NCBI GenBank assembly: GCA_036785705.1
Contig: JAWUZG010000159.1
Location: 2,790,001-2,854,000 of the forward strand
Length of the DNA: 64,000 bases
DNA from: Acanthornis magna
Lineage: Eukaryota; Chordata; Aves; Passeriformes; Acanthizidae
Reading direction: 5' to 3'
Part shown: piece after piece, positions 25,993-37,199 of the stretch
Layout: every line of letters starts with the position of its first letter
How positions within the stretch are numbered: position 1 is the stretch's first letter
The notes under the pieces: generated by a model
Database searches by the model: none
What the model was told of the DNA's origin: nothing
The model's input: the letters and a program-made list of their open reading frames with translations, nothing else
Program-made: the position numbers and the translations under genes

Positions 25993-28900
25993 TAATTTTG
26001 TAAAGTGACAGCCCTATACCCTCTGTTCCCCCAAAAATAATGGAAAACAAAGAGTCTGCTTTCCCAGGAGTGATCCTTGATTAGTATTTCATAGTCCAGA
26101 CTTTCCTCCCTTTTACCACGAATTAGAGAGTGATTGAAATGTTTACAGCAATTTGCAACCAGAGGTTGCACTCTGCTTTTAATTTAAAATGTCCAAGTAA
26201 ATTGAGGAAATAATTTCATCTCAGTTCATTAAGCTTGATTTTTCTCAATCAGAAAAATGTCCTTTTTTTTTTTTATTCTGCTTTTTAAAGCTCCCTGATT
26301 TCTTCCCTACCCCCTATGCCCATCAATGGCTGCTATCAGCCAGGAAAACTACAGGTGTTTGCAGGCCAACCTGTGTAAGATGCAAATGCTTCAAACTACC
26401 TTGGCTGTGCACCTGATTGTGCTTTTGTGGAGTTCAGCATGGGGGAAGTAATCACCTTCAATGGGAGCAGAATCAATTTTCTGAATAATCACTTCCTCCT
26501 TGGGAGATGCTCAGGACCATGCAGGAAGGGAAAAAAAACTGGAGAGCAGCGGGAGACAGAGGTTTAAAGAGTTTGGGAGGGTTTATAAGCAAAATCCATT
26601 TTGTTCCCATGTTTGATAACTAAATGAAGGGTATGCTAATTAATTATGTCCAAATACTGCTCAGGATTGTAGATCTGTGCCATTTCAAGCACCAGATACA
26701 GCTGAAGTGAATGTAGGAGATTCAATTATGTTTCACATGAATCTCACCTCTTTCACCTCTCTCCAGGTGCTGTTCCGTGGATATGATTTGGTTTTCAGCT
26801 CAGTATCACAGGCAGAAAAATGCACAGGACTAATGAGCAGAATCCATCACTACAAACTGAAGTGGGTCTGATCATTCCCTGAGCCAGAGAAGCCATGATA
26901 GCCCAGGGAGCAGAAACCAAACTGTGTGATCCAAGGCCAGACCCGGTTTGTGCAGGAGCCTCGCTCATTCCCTTCGCTCAGTCCCATGCACACCCTTGGC
27001 CAAGTTTCCTGTCTCGATGTGGGGCTCTCCATGTCCAGTGGAATTCCAGCACCTCCCAGCTTTGGAGATTATCCCACAGTCAAACCTCAACACAGGAACA
27101 TTTCCCCACCCCTTTCCTCTCAACTGCAAGGAGTATTTCATCATCCACCCATGGATTTCTAAGGCGTGCATTGAATTAGATTGGATTCCAGGTCAGTGCA
27201 AGGAGGAAATAATGTCCTCCATTACCAGCTCAACCTGATCCTTGCCTCTTTCCAGCTTCCTTCTGGGTTCATCATGCTCTCCTTTCCAGCCCTTCCTATG
27301 GCAGGTTTACTGAACGACACAAAATCATCAACAGCCAGTTAATTAGTTGTTGTTGGTAGCGTTGTTCACCAGATCTTGACTTGTTTGTGTAGGGGGGAAT
27401 TTTAAATCCCATTTCCTAGCTGTGCATCCATGCTGCTTGCCAAGAGGGATGGAAAAAACAGGTTCTCTTTGTTTTTTCAGTCTGAATGGGATGGGGTTTG
27501 AGATGGCTGGACATCACCAGTGCTGTGAGAAAGAACAGAGGCAAAATCAATCCACTGGAGTAAGAATTGAAACAAGTTAAGAGCTCTATGCTTGTTAGCT
27601 CCTCGCAGCCAAATAATCTGCCACTGAAAGGGGAGAATATCAGAGTGGCTGTAGAGGAACACAGATTGGTTTAATAGCATCAGAAGCTCTTTTGAAGGCA
27701 GCTGTGTAGCTCAGAGCAGGTGGGTGCAGCTCAACAGGGAGGCCTATCTCTAGGTAGGGACTTTGTTAAGGAGAAGAAAGCGGGGGAGGGAGAGATATAA
27801 ATTCTGTTGTCAAGTAACATCACGCTTTAATTTCATGCCACATTATGACAATCTGGTGTGTAAGGCACTCCCAGTGTGTGGCTGCAGAGCTGCTGTATTA
27901 CAGCTGATAGGCCCGGGAGACCTGCAGCCCTCAGCTAATTGTAAACCCGATTAAATAGCAGTGTGAAGAAGTTTGATTAATTCAATCTATCTCCATGCAT
28001 CAAGGCCAGAACCAGACGTGGCATGAGCTCCAAATCTTTGGAGTATCAAGGTCTTTGTTCTTTATGCTTACAATTTAAAAATAAGTAAATAAATAAAAAG
28101 AAAATAATGAAATTATAGCATTATGAAATGATGAAACATAAGTGACAACTCTACTTTTCTTCCTAGAAAACCACCAGCCTCTCTGCCTTTAAAAAACAAT
28201 GCCAGAAAAGCATTTCAATTAGCATCTTTATGTGCTTACCCAGATAAATTACCATACTAATAAACTTCTGATAGACTTTCAGGGCCTGCTTAACCAAGGG
28301 CTTGTGATCCTGCTGAATTCATGGTCTGTTGGGCTGGATGGATTCAGACCTGAATAATTTTAGTTGTTTTGATTGCAGAGAAACTGGCAATTGCTCTCTT
28401 CTAAGTGAATGTGAGACAGAGACAGAGGATGCAAGGAGGACTATTCCTGTCATTCTTACTGGCCTGGTGACCTTTGGGACACCACAGCACCCACTGCACC
28501 CCGCACAGAGTAATAAATCCAATTATTGTATGTGATTCCTAAATGCTTCTGATCTTGCCTTCCGCCTCCCAAAATTCTGTGAGACTGGCAAACAGCACAT
28601 CCAACTTCTGAAGTCATCTGTTTGAAGAGCAGTTTTGACCAAGAAAAGTGTGAATATTCGTAGGGAACATTTTGACTTTGCCTGTTTCTATTTGGAGACA
28701 AGTGCAGCTGCGCATGCTGGAAGTGTTTGGGTCTTTCTCCCCACTAGGCAGGGGCTTCATTGGTTTCCAAGGAACTGAGGGATTTTTCCATGCTTGATTT
28801 GCAGAGAAAAGAGACCTCAGGAGTCAAGTTGCTCTTCGTGGTCTCTTTTAGTCTCTCACTATCTACAGAAGCGAATGCAGGAAATGGTTTAGGACAGAGT

Positions 28901-30984
28901 GAGACTGATTTCTGTCTCAGGAAGGGATCTGCACACGTGTGTGTCACTCTGCCCTCCCCTCAGTCACAGCCCACGGCATGTGCTGTCACCTGGCACCTCC
29001 TGCATCCCATATTTAATGGCATGACTTGCAGTAACACCGGGAACAGAGCCACACAAAGAGAAATATTAGATTATTTCTGTTATTCATCAGTATCACGGTT
29101 GGACAGAAACCTCTTAAATCTGCCTAAAGTGGCTTCCTATAGATGCTGGTGCTACCACCAAAAAATAATATATTGTGCATACAGGTACAGCTTCCCTGCT
29201 ACCCACAGGCTGCTTTTTGTGTGTGATTATAAAATACCTGCATGACCCTCCTAAACTGAATATCATTTGATGGCAAAAGCTGAGCAACTGTACTTCTCAG
29301 GAGCCTGAAACATTTCAGAAGCCTTCTCCCTCCTCTTGCTTTTCTCCCCCACCAGCAAATGTGGAGGACTTCCCAGGCCCCGCCACACTCCTGGAATGCA
29401 TTCTCTCAAAAAACCCACTGAACCTCAAATTATTATTCCATGGTGAGAAAAGCAGTGAACAGTAGAAAATGACAGTTTACCCAAATGGAGGTGAAAATGC
29501 ACTTTCTCCTGTACTTAAAAGAAATAACAGCTTTCAGCAAAGATCTAAATCCTAGCAACAAGCACTACATAAATGCAAAAAGGTCATCTCTTTGTTAGAG
29601 AAAGGTTACTTTGCTGAACACATACTTTAAAAAAATAATCTACTAAAGGAAGTTAAGCTTGGTAACATTTCTGTTGTATTTGCACATGGAGAGAACAGAT
29701 TTGTGCACTCCCTCTCAGGGCAGGAAAGTGAAGGACAGTTGATTATGATGACCAATTTTCTTCTTTAAGAGGTACAGGAAAGAAAATCTGAGATATGTTT
29801 CAAACAAATGGCTATTTAAAAAGAGAATTTGGGCTCTGCTGAGCAAAGCATTGGTTGTCAGCTGTGAACTCACCTGGATGGCAATAAAGAGGAAATTCAC
29901 CTGCCCTGCTAGAAAGGGACAGAATGATGACTGCTCCTGACCCTTTGGTGCTGTCATACAACTTCTTCCTTGTCCCCTTTCCTCCTTGGCTGAAAAAACG
30001 CTTGGGGTACAATTTTGCATCCAGCAAATGCCCCTTTGCCTTCAAAAGAGAGAGGAGAGCCCAGAGTTTGGGAGGCTCTAAACCTCCTGTTTGAACAGAC
30101 AAACAGGCGAGGGGTGTGGAGAGAAACAAAGGCACAGAGGGCTGATCTGTGCAAATCCTTATTAAGCAGGAAAGTACATAAGAATATGTTTAATTTTACT
30201 CCTAGTCAATAAAATAAGAGGCTCTGCAAGCCAGATTGGGTAAGCTGCTGTTCAGAAAGAATCATCGCAAGGAACAGGGAGGAATAAGATGATGAAGCCA
30301 AATGTTGAGGGGAGGAAGGAGGGGAATACATAGCAGAAAATCTGTCAGAAATGGCCAGAAAACCTTGGTCCTGCAAAGGACATCAAAGGGAATACAGTAA
30401 GTTATGGGCTGCATGGAACAGGGACTGCAAAGCCCTCGAGTCCAGTTCGGAGGATTCTGGTGGGGAAAAAATGTCCACAGGGTTTATTATCCTGGTCTAG
30501 ATCCATTAGTTCTTATGGGGTTCAGTACAACACCATCTTCCCTGGACCAAGCTCCATCTTCAAGACAACAAGTGTTCAGAAATTAGCATGTCTAAACAGA
30601 CATATAAAACCTGGGCTTTTTCTCCAGGTCTCTTCTTGTCTTTGGGTGAAACCCTGCCCTGCTGAAGTCAGTTGGAAACTGCTGTTGACTTTACTGGGAG
30701 CAAAGATTATATTGTCTTCTGGGGGAATGCAAACAGTTACCTTCAGAGCCATTAACAGAAGGAGGAGAGAAATCTCTGGTCAATAATAAGCTAAGCCTAG
30801 GAAAACAAAAATGCAGTTCTCTGTCACCTTGGAAAGATCAACATCATTTGTCATGTGGTGTTTATTCAGCAGAACAACAACTGCATTTGTGCTTTTGAAG
30901 GGAAATGAAAGGGGAAAGTAGCAGGAGGGGGGAATGGGGGAGATCTGAGCACAGGAATGTACTGCCACTCCAGCCTGCTATCAT

Positions 30985-31110
30985 TAAACCACATCAGAAC
31001 TTCATAATCACGGTGTTTAATTAAACAACAGAGGCATGGGTTTATGCATTAATAATGAGGCCTAGCACTTTAGCATGTCAGGCTAAATACAGTTTTAAAT
31101 TAATAATGTA
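30985..31110. promoter_or_regulatory. Enhancer-like stretch with a GTTTAATTAAAC palindrome
   Basis: A perfect 12-bp palindrome GTTTAATTAAAC at 31015-31026 (paired-homeodomain type) is followed about 20 bases on by TTATGCATTAATAATGAGG, a POU4-like site. More TTAAT cores follow. Motif density only. Confidence 0.35.
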
Positions 31111-34089
31111 GCACCGCAGCATTAGTGAGAAAATGAAATCTTATTAACAACTTAATAAAGTCCCTTATTTGCTAAAGTTCCAGCTCTCAGGGAACAGTAT
31201 TATAGCAAAGCATTTGCGTCCCTTAAGGGGGCAGATGGGAGGAGGTGCTGCTTTCTCACACCCTCCGTAATTCCATTATATATAGCTCCCGTAGTCACTA
31301 AATATTGCCTGGTGTCTGCCAAATGATGCCTTCTGGTGCTTCTAAACCCGGGTGTGACATGCTGGGTAATCTGCAAACGCTCTTTTTAGACACCCAGGAA
31401 GGACATTGACTCACTTTTTTGCTGGTACTGCACTGGAGAAGGAGCAGGGGATGGAGCACTCCCCACCACAGCAGTGCTCTGCAATCCTTTGTTCCTCTCA
31501 GGGTTGGGGTCTGCAACCTCTGCTTGCTTGGGGACAAGGAACTGAAGCACACAAAGCAGCTGAGAGCTTGAGGAATGGCAGAAAGCAATGATTTCCTGTG
31601 GCTTGCAGGGTTGTCAGGATCAGCTGATCCCTCACAATGGCCACTATGAGCATTTTTGGATCGCTGCTCCATTTGGGGTGCTTTATTTTCAGGGCAGACT
31701 GAGATTGTGCATGCTGAGGTACTCCAGCTCTGCTGATAGGAGCCACTCTTTGAGCCACAGAAGCTCCAGCATTTTATAATCAGGGTCCCACAAGCTTTTA
31801 GCTTCTTGATTCCCACTGATTTCACAGACCTGGGCCACCTCAGGCACACGGTGAATCAGAAAAAGCCTAAAGACAGGAGCCCCATTTGCTCAGCCCCAGG
31901 GCCAGATTTCCATTTGTCCACATATTTGACACAAATGTACCTACCAAATTCCCTTAAATCCAGAGAAACAGCTCAGTACCTCTGCCATCCAAGTGCTGGG
32001 TTTCTCTCCACAGGCTTGAAAGTTCCATCTGAGCTCACCTTGCTGAGGAGACAAAGAAAAGGCTGCAGGACCATAATGAAATGAGTAATGTGGGGACAAG
32101 ATCCAAAGTCAATGAGCTGACTTGAAATAGCTGAGCATCAAGGCCATGGAGAACCGACAGCAGCAAAGCCCCAACCAGCCACAGCCACGAAATTCAAGAG
32201 AGATCGTTAAAAAAGATTAATAGAGACAGGAGCAGACAAGGTATATCCAGCTATGAGTCTGTCAAAGAAGGTCTCTTTGGGATGTAAAACACTGATCAAA
32301 CCTCTTGTGCAGCTTGAAAACTATTGAATTAGGATGGAAATCAGCCAGCAACGCCACTGACTGTTGCAGAATTGGAGAAAAGCAGTGGGTCACATCCTGC
32401 CTTTGGTTGTGCTCATGAGACCACAGAGATATTTCCTCTTCCTTCCCCTTCTGTCTGCATTCCCTAATTTTGCTTTGAATTTGTTGGACAATATACCAAC
32501 ATAAGTAACCTTTTAGAGTGCTGGAAGAGCACAGGAATGATTTGGATAAGACCCTAACCAGCCCCATTCTCATGGCTACAAGTCCCTTAAAAAAGAATGG
32601 TCTTCCATATTAAATATCTTCAAATTTAATTTGCCTTTTCCATTTTCTAATATCTTGCTGGAGAAAAAATACTGATCTCAGAAGAAATTTGACGTGAGGT
32701 TCTCATTGTGGCCTTTTCTCACTCAGCTGTGCCTGGTTTGATGGAGTGAGGAGGGAGAGGGGGCAGGACAGCTCTCCTAGGAGAGCCTCAAGTGGGGAGC
32801 AGATTTCCTTGCACAGTCTGTGTGCACCTTGAGCCCTGAGCTGCATGCAAAGCCTGTCCATTCACCTCCTCCTGCAGACACCCAGGGAACGTGGGCTCCA
32901 CTTGGAAACCACAGAGTTCATGGGAAGCAGCAGCTTGTGCACTCTTTGTGCAAATGAAATGTCCAGGACATAAAAATCACCTTGGTGTGCCTTGTCTTCC
33001 ATCTCCTCTGTTAAATAATAGATAGAAGCCTAATGGAAGTGAGCATGGCTGCAGGATGCAGTGTGAGTGAAGGCAGAGCAGACCTGCGTGTTCCCCTTAC
33101 TTCATCATCAGTGAGTAAATGGGTCACTGCTGAATGAGATCTGAGTAAATCTCCATCCCTTTTTGTATTCTGCCTTTATCCTCAACCTCCTGCAATGAGA
33201 TATGGCTCGAAATCACACGCCTCTGCTACAAAACACTAAACAGAAACATTACAAATTATCTCATCAAAAGCCCTTGTGTTTCTACTCTGAGCTCAAGAAA
33301 ACTTCAGGAAATAAAGTTTTTCATTCTAGAAATCCTTCATTTGGTTTTTAATTGTGCAGTGGGATGTCTTGGGATATGGTCTTTTTCTCCCCCTTTTTTT
33401 TTAATTTTCTATTTATTAATATTTAATCTCTGCACAGTGCAGAAGAAAATCATTTCTGCAATAACATCAGAATGGGAGAGTTAGAAATCAATAGCCAAGC
33501 TCTCACAAGACACATTCAATCCTTTCTTAATCCATTTTCGACTGCTCCCTTGTCTTATTAGAGCAGCCAAGTTTTCCCTCCCTCGTTAGGTTGGGATATT
33601 CACATTGCAGGAGGGAACTGAAAGCTCCCAGAGAAGCACAAACCTCTGGAAAAGCAGGAAAGAGAACAAAGCATCTGTGTTTGGGGCAGGAGCCTAGAAA
33701 TCATCCTGTACCCAAAGCCCTACTCTAAAAACCCTCTGCTGGAAAGCCTGGCCCCATTTCTGTGAATTGTGGCACATCCTGCATCCACTGTGAGCCCTGA
33801 CCTGCTGGAACATCCTTCCCCTTTAGTTCTCCTTCAGGGCCATCTGTCACATCCAGATCTCTCAAGCACCTCAGACATCATCTTCTCTTCTCATGGTTCA
33901 GTTCTGCAGAGGTGTCAGAGCCAAACAAGCACACTCAGTGGGAGAAGCCAGGACGTCAGTGAGCAGGAGAATCCCCTTCACCTTGCCTCGTGCTTCTAAG
34001 GTTTAAGGATATGACAACATGGGCTTGTTATTGTGCCTGAGCACAGAAACCAAAGCCCATGGTTGCCAACCTGACGATGCACCGCTATG

Positions 34090-34440
34090 ACCAAGCCACA
34101 GCATGAGTACACAGAGCCATTCTGATGCCTGAAACAGAGGCCAAAACAAATTAGGAGTATAAAATGTGGACAAATTTATTCGAGGCCTTCAAGGTACATT
34201 CGGGCAAGCAAAAGTTCCCCCCAGGGACTACACCCAAAAGGGACACTGGGTCATGAGCCCTTCACCTTTTATAAATTCTGTCCCATTGGCATATTGGCCC
34301 TTAATTCTCCAATTGCACCCTCAGGTGATGATGTTCACCACCCCGGGCCTGCTCCCCCCATCTCACAGTTGTTTACATATTTTCAGGCCCTAAGGCAATG
34401 AATATGTCCTTGAATCTGTATTCAGAGAGCCTTGTTTGGC
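34090..34440 (-). mobile_element. Probable solo LTR of an endogenous retrovirus, minus strand
   Basis: On the - strand there are two CCAAT boxes (plus-strand ATTGG at 34285-34289 and 34293-34297), then a TATA box (TTTATAAAAGG; plus 34266-34275), then an AATAAA signal about 90 bases further (plus 34175-34180). This is the U3-R order of an LTR. No internal gag/pol sequence is visible next to it. The exact ends were not determined. Confidence 0.65.
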
Positions 34441-36550
34441 CAAAGGTGCTGGGAACAGAGGATTTTAGCACTTTGATAGAAGCACAAAACTATAGCAAGC
34501 TACAGATACATGAAGAGTAAAAAACTAGAAATACTTGAAGGCACCAATTCAGCTCTGAGCAGTCAGCCCACCCTTCCTCTGCATCCTGCTGCTTCCATCA
34601 GCACTCTTCCTTCTCCCACGGTGTCACACAGCCCCTGTGCAGGGAAGGCCACAGCCAGGCTGTCTCCTTGGCTTTGGCTGGGAAAAGGCTCCCAGCTGCT
34701 CCTTGGGACCTGCCGTGGAGTTACCACAGCGCACAGTGGTTTTATAGGAGACTTGTGAGGAGAATTGAACCCTTCTTCTAGGATAGAAAGAGTCTGCGTT
34801 CGGCACTTGGTTTTAGCCAGAGCAAAGGGGCCTCCATGCATTTCTGGCTGCCAGAAGGAACTTTGTTCTAGTGCTGAAGGGCTGACATTCTGGACAGGAG
34901 GAACGGGACAAGGAGATGGCGACTTGGAAGGAGCAAGAATTGTATCTCCAGTTTCCACCGCCTGTATCCCATCTGCAAGCCGAATGTGGAGCCAGATGGG
35001 AAAGAGAGGACGCTGTTCCCTTGTTCAGGTCAGGGGCAGGGTCTCCGTGTTCCCGCAGCACATCCGAGGCTGGTCGGGACTGCCTGTCCCTCCTCCGAGC
35101 CGTGCGCTCCGCCGGAGACAGCGCTGCCTCCGAGCTCGGCTGCTGCAAGAAGAGATTTTGCCAGCAGAGGGAACTGCAGACCGGAGAATCGCTCCTTCCC
35201 TGCCGAAGCACTCCCCAAAACCCTTAGCAACGCCGAGACTCTTCTCTCCTCTCTGGAAAAGAGATGTTTCAGACTCCGCGGGCACTGCTCTTGACCAGCT
35301 TGCTGCTGGTTGGTTTGGTTCTTGAGCGTTTTGTGCCTACGGGGATTGCTGAAGAAGTCCATTCAAACAGGAAACCAATTAAAAACTCTCTGTTTAATGT
35401 ATTTTTTTAAATTAATAATCCTGCAAATCCCTATACCTTATCTTCTTGCTGCCACCTAGTGAAGGGGGAAAAGTATGACTGAGCGACATAAGCAGAGCAA
35501 AACCTATCCCAGAGGCTTGTACTTGTTAAACAAACTCTAACTTCGAATAAACTGCTTCAAAATAACCTTTAAAGTTGCACAAAGATTTCCCTTTTGAAAG
35601 TCTGCTTCAGAAAGTGCCCTTCTAGGTGCTTGAATGGACAGCTGCTGGTGAGAGCCTTGCTTTTTCATCACTTGTGTCTGAAGAACAACCCAAGAGTGAC
35701 CATTTTGCTGTACTGAAACTCTCCAGACGGCTCTTAAAAGCTGTAGAAACTGCAGTGGACTTTGCAGGATCAGGCAGTAATGGAAACTTTCACTGCCTTT
35801 GACATTACCATGAATATCCAATTATTACAGGAGGACCATAAGCATAGACTCCACACACCCACCTGATTTCTCAGGCAGGTTTTTTAAGCAGAATCAAACT
35901 CCTTGTTAGGACCTGAGTGAGCTTCTGAGAACCGAAGTCTTATATCCAGGGTCCTCTGCCTTAGCCATAAGATAAAAATCCCCTAAATAAAAATGGTACC
36001 TTCCAGCATCCCTCAGGAATTTTTGGGAGGAAAGCCTCAGCTGTGTGATAGACAAGTGATAGACAAGAAATCAGCAGAAACACAAACACTTCAGCAGCTG
36101 CAGTTCTTTTTGCACTCCTGTCATGCTTCCATGACCTCTGGCTAGTCCAGACCTGTGTGTTTGGCACATATCTACCAGACTTAACTCTGCGTGCTCGGGT
36201 TCTCATCTCTACCCACCAACCATTTCCCAACAGCCAGAATCAGCACAGCATTGCCACAAAACCAGCACAGCATTCCCACGGCTTGTGCTTTTTCTGCACA
36301 TTTCTTGCTGAATTCCTACTGCTGCACACAGGGGACGGAGTATTCACCCAGCAATTCCAGTGAGCAATTCCAGTGAACTTCCAGCAGAGTAACTCCCTCA
36401 TCCCACCACCTTTTGTACCCAGCAGAAGATGGTCCAAATCCAGATGTTTGCCTGGATATAAGATCTAAACCCCGAGAATCTCGCAGCAGTGAGGAGGGAT
36501 GTATGTTCCTGTATCCACAGCACAGGTGTGGGATTACAACCTGACACCCG
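34441..36550. other. Non-coding interval with one CTCF-like motif
   Basis: No coding exon recognised. The GC-richer part at 34900-35300 gives overlapping open frames in several frames without domain content. Confidence 0.55.
35448..35463 (-). promoter_or_regulatory. Candidate CTCF site
   Basis: The + strand reads CTGCCACCTAGTGAAG, the reverse form of the CTCF core, with one mismatch at the position usually occupied by the last G of TGG. It lies about 4.9 kb upstream of the BHLHE23 start. Confidence 0.4.
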
Positions 36551-36686
36551 TAAGCGCCCACGGCTCTGATGGCGTCGCTCAGCCTTGGGGGTTCCGTCGG
36601 AATTTGTAGCGCTTTGCCCACCTCTGGCTCGATGCCGAGGAGGCGGAGGGTGCCGGGGGCGGTGGGTGCCCGGTCCCCTCCGGTGG

Positions 36687-36701
36687 TCGCTAGATGTCAG
36701 C
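36687..36701 (+). promoter_or_regulatory. Candidate CTCF site
   Basis: TCGCTAGATGTCAGC fits the CTCF core with two mismatches (first C to T, one G to T in the GGC block). Its orientation is opposite to the candidate at 35448. Confidence 0.35.
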
Positions 36702-36760
36702 ACGGGACCGCCAGCCCTGCCCCGGGGACGCCACCGACCCCGGCCCGGCACACCCGCACC

Positions 36761-37190
36761 GCTCCCGGGAGGGACAGACCCCATCCCGACAGACCCCATC
36801 CCGACAGACCCCATCCCGACACACCCGCGCCGCTCCCGGGAGGGACAGACCCCATCCCGACAGACCCCATCCCGACAGACCCCATCCCGACACACCCGCG
36901 CCGCTCCCGGGAGGGACAGACCCCATCCCGACACACCCCATCCCAACAGACCCCATCCCAACAGACCCCATCCCGACACACCCGCACCTGTCCCGGACCC
37001 GGGGACAGACCCCATCCCGACACCCGCACAGCTCCTGGGAGAGACAGACCTCCATCCCGACAGTCCCGCACCGCTCCCCAGAGGGACAGACCCCAACCCG
37101 ACACACCTCCACCGCTCCCGGGAGGGACAGACCCCATCCCGACAGACCCCATCCCGACAACTCCGCACGGCTCCCGGGAGGGACAGACCA
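36761..37190. repeat. Minisatellite with 15-bp inner and 71-bp higher-order units
   Basis: The inner unit is CAGACCCCATCCCGA. Three inner units plus a CpG-rich spacer (CACACCCGCGCC, then GCTCCCGGGAGGGA) form a 71-base unit. Copies at 36761-36831 and 36832-36902 are identical, and a third from 36903 has an extra, altered inner unit. From about 36990 the copies diverge. Confidence 0.93.
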
Positions 37191-37199
37191 TCCGAACAA

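Larger units (their letters stand above)
23459..34080. other. Non-coding interval with one CR1 fragment
   Basis: Apart from the CR1 piece at about 25.2 kb and a TG/TA microsatellite at 25933-25992, I see no gene, RNA or transposon. The stretch at 30985-31110 is rich in homeodomain and POU-like cores. Confidence 0.6.

Noticed and set aside
36694..36712. REST/RE1-like TCAGCACGGGACCGCC
   Set aside because: The two half-sites have wrong spacing and several mismatches.
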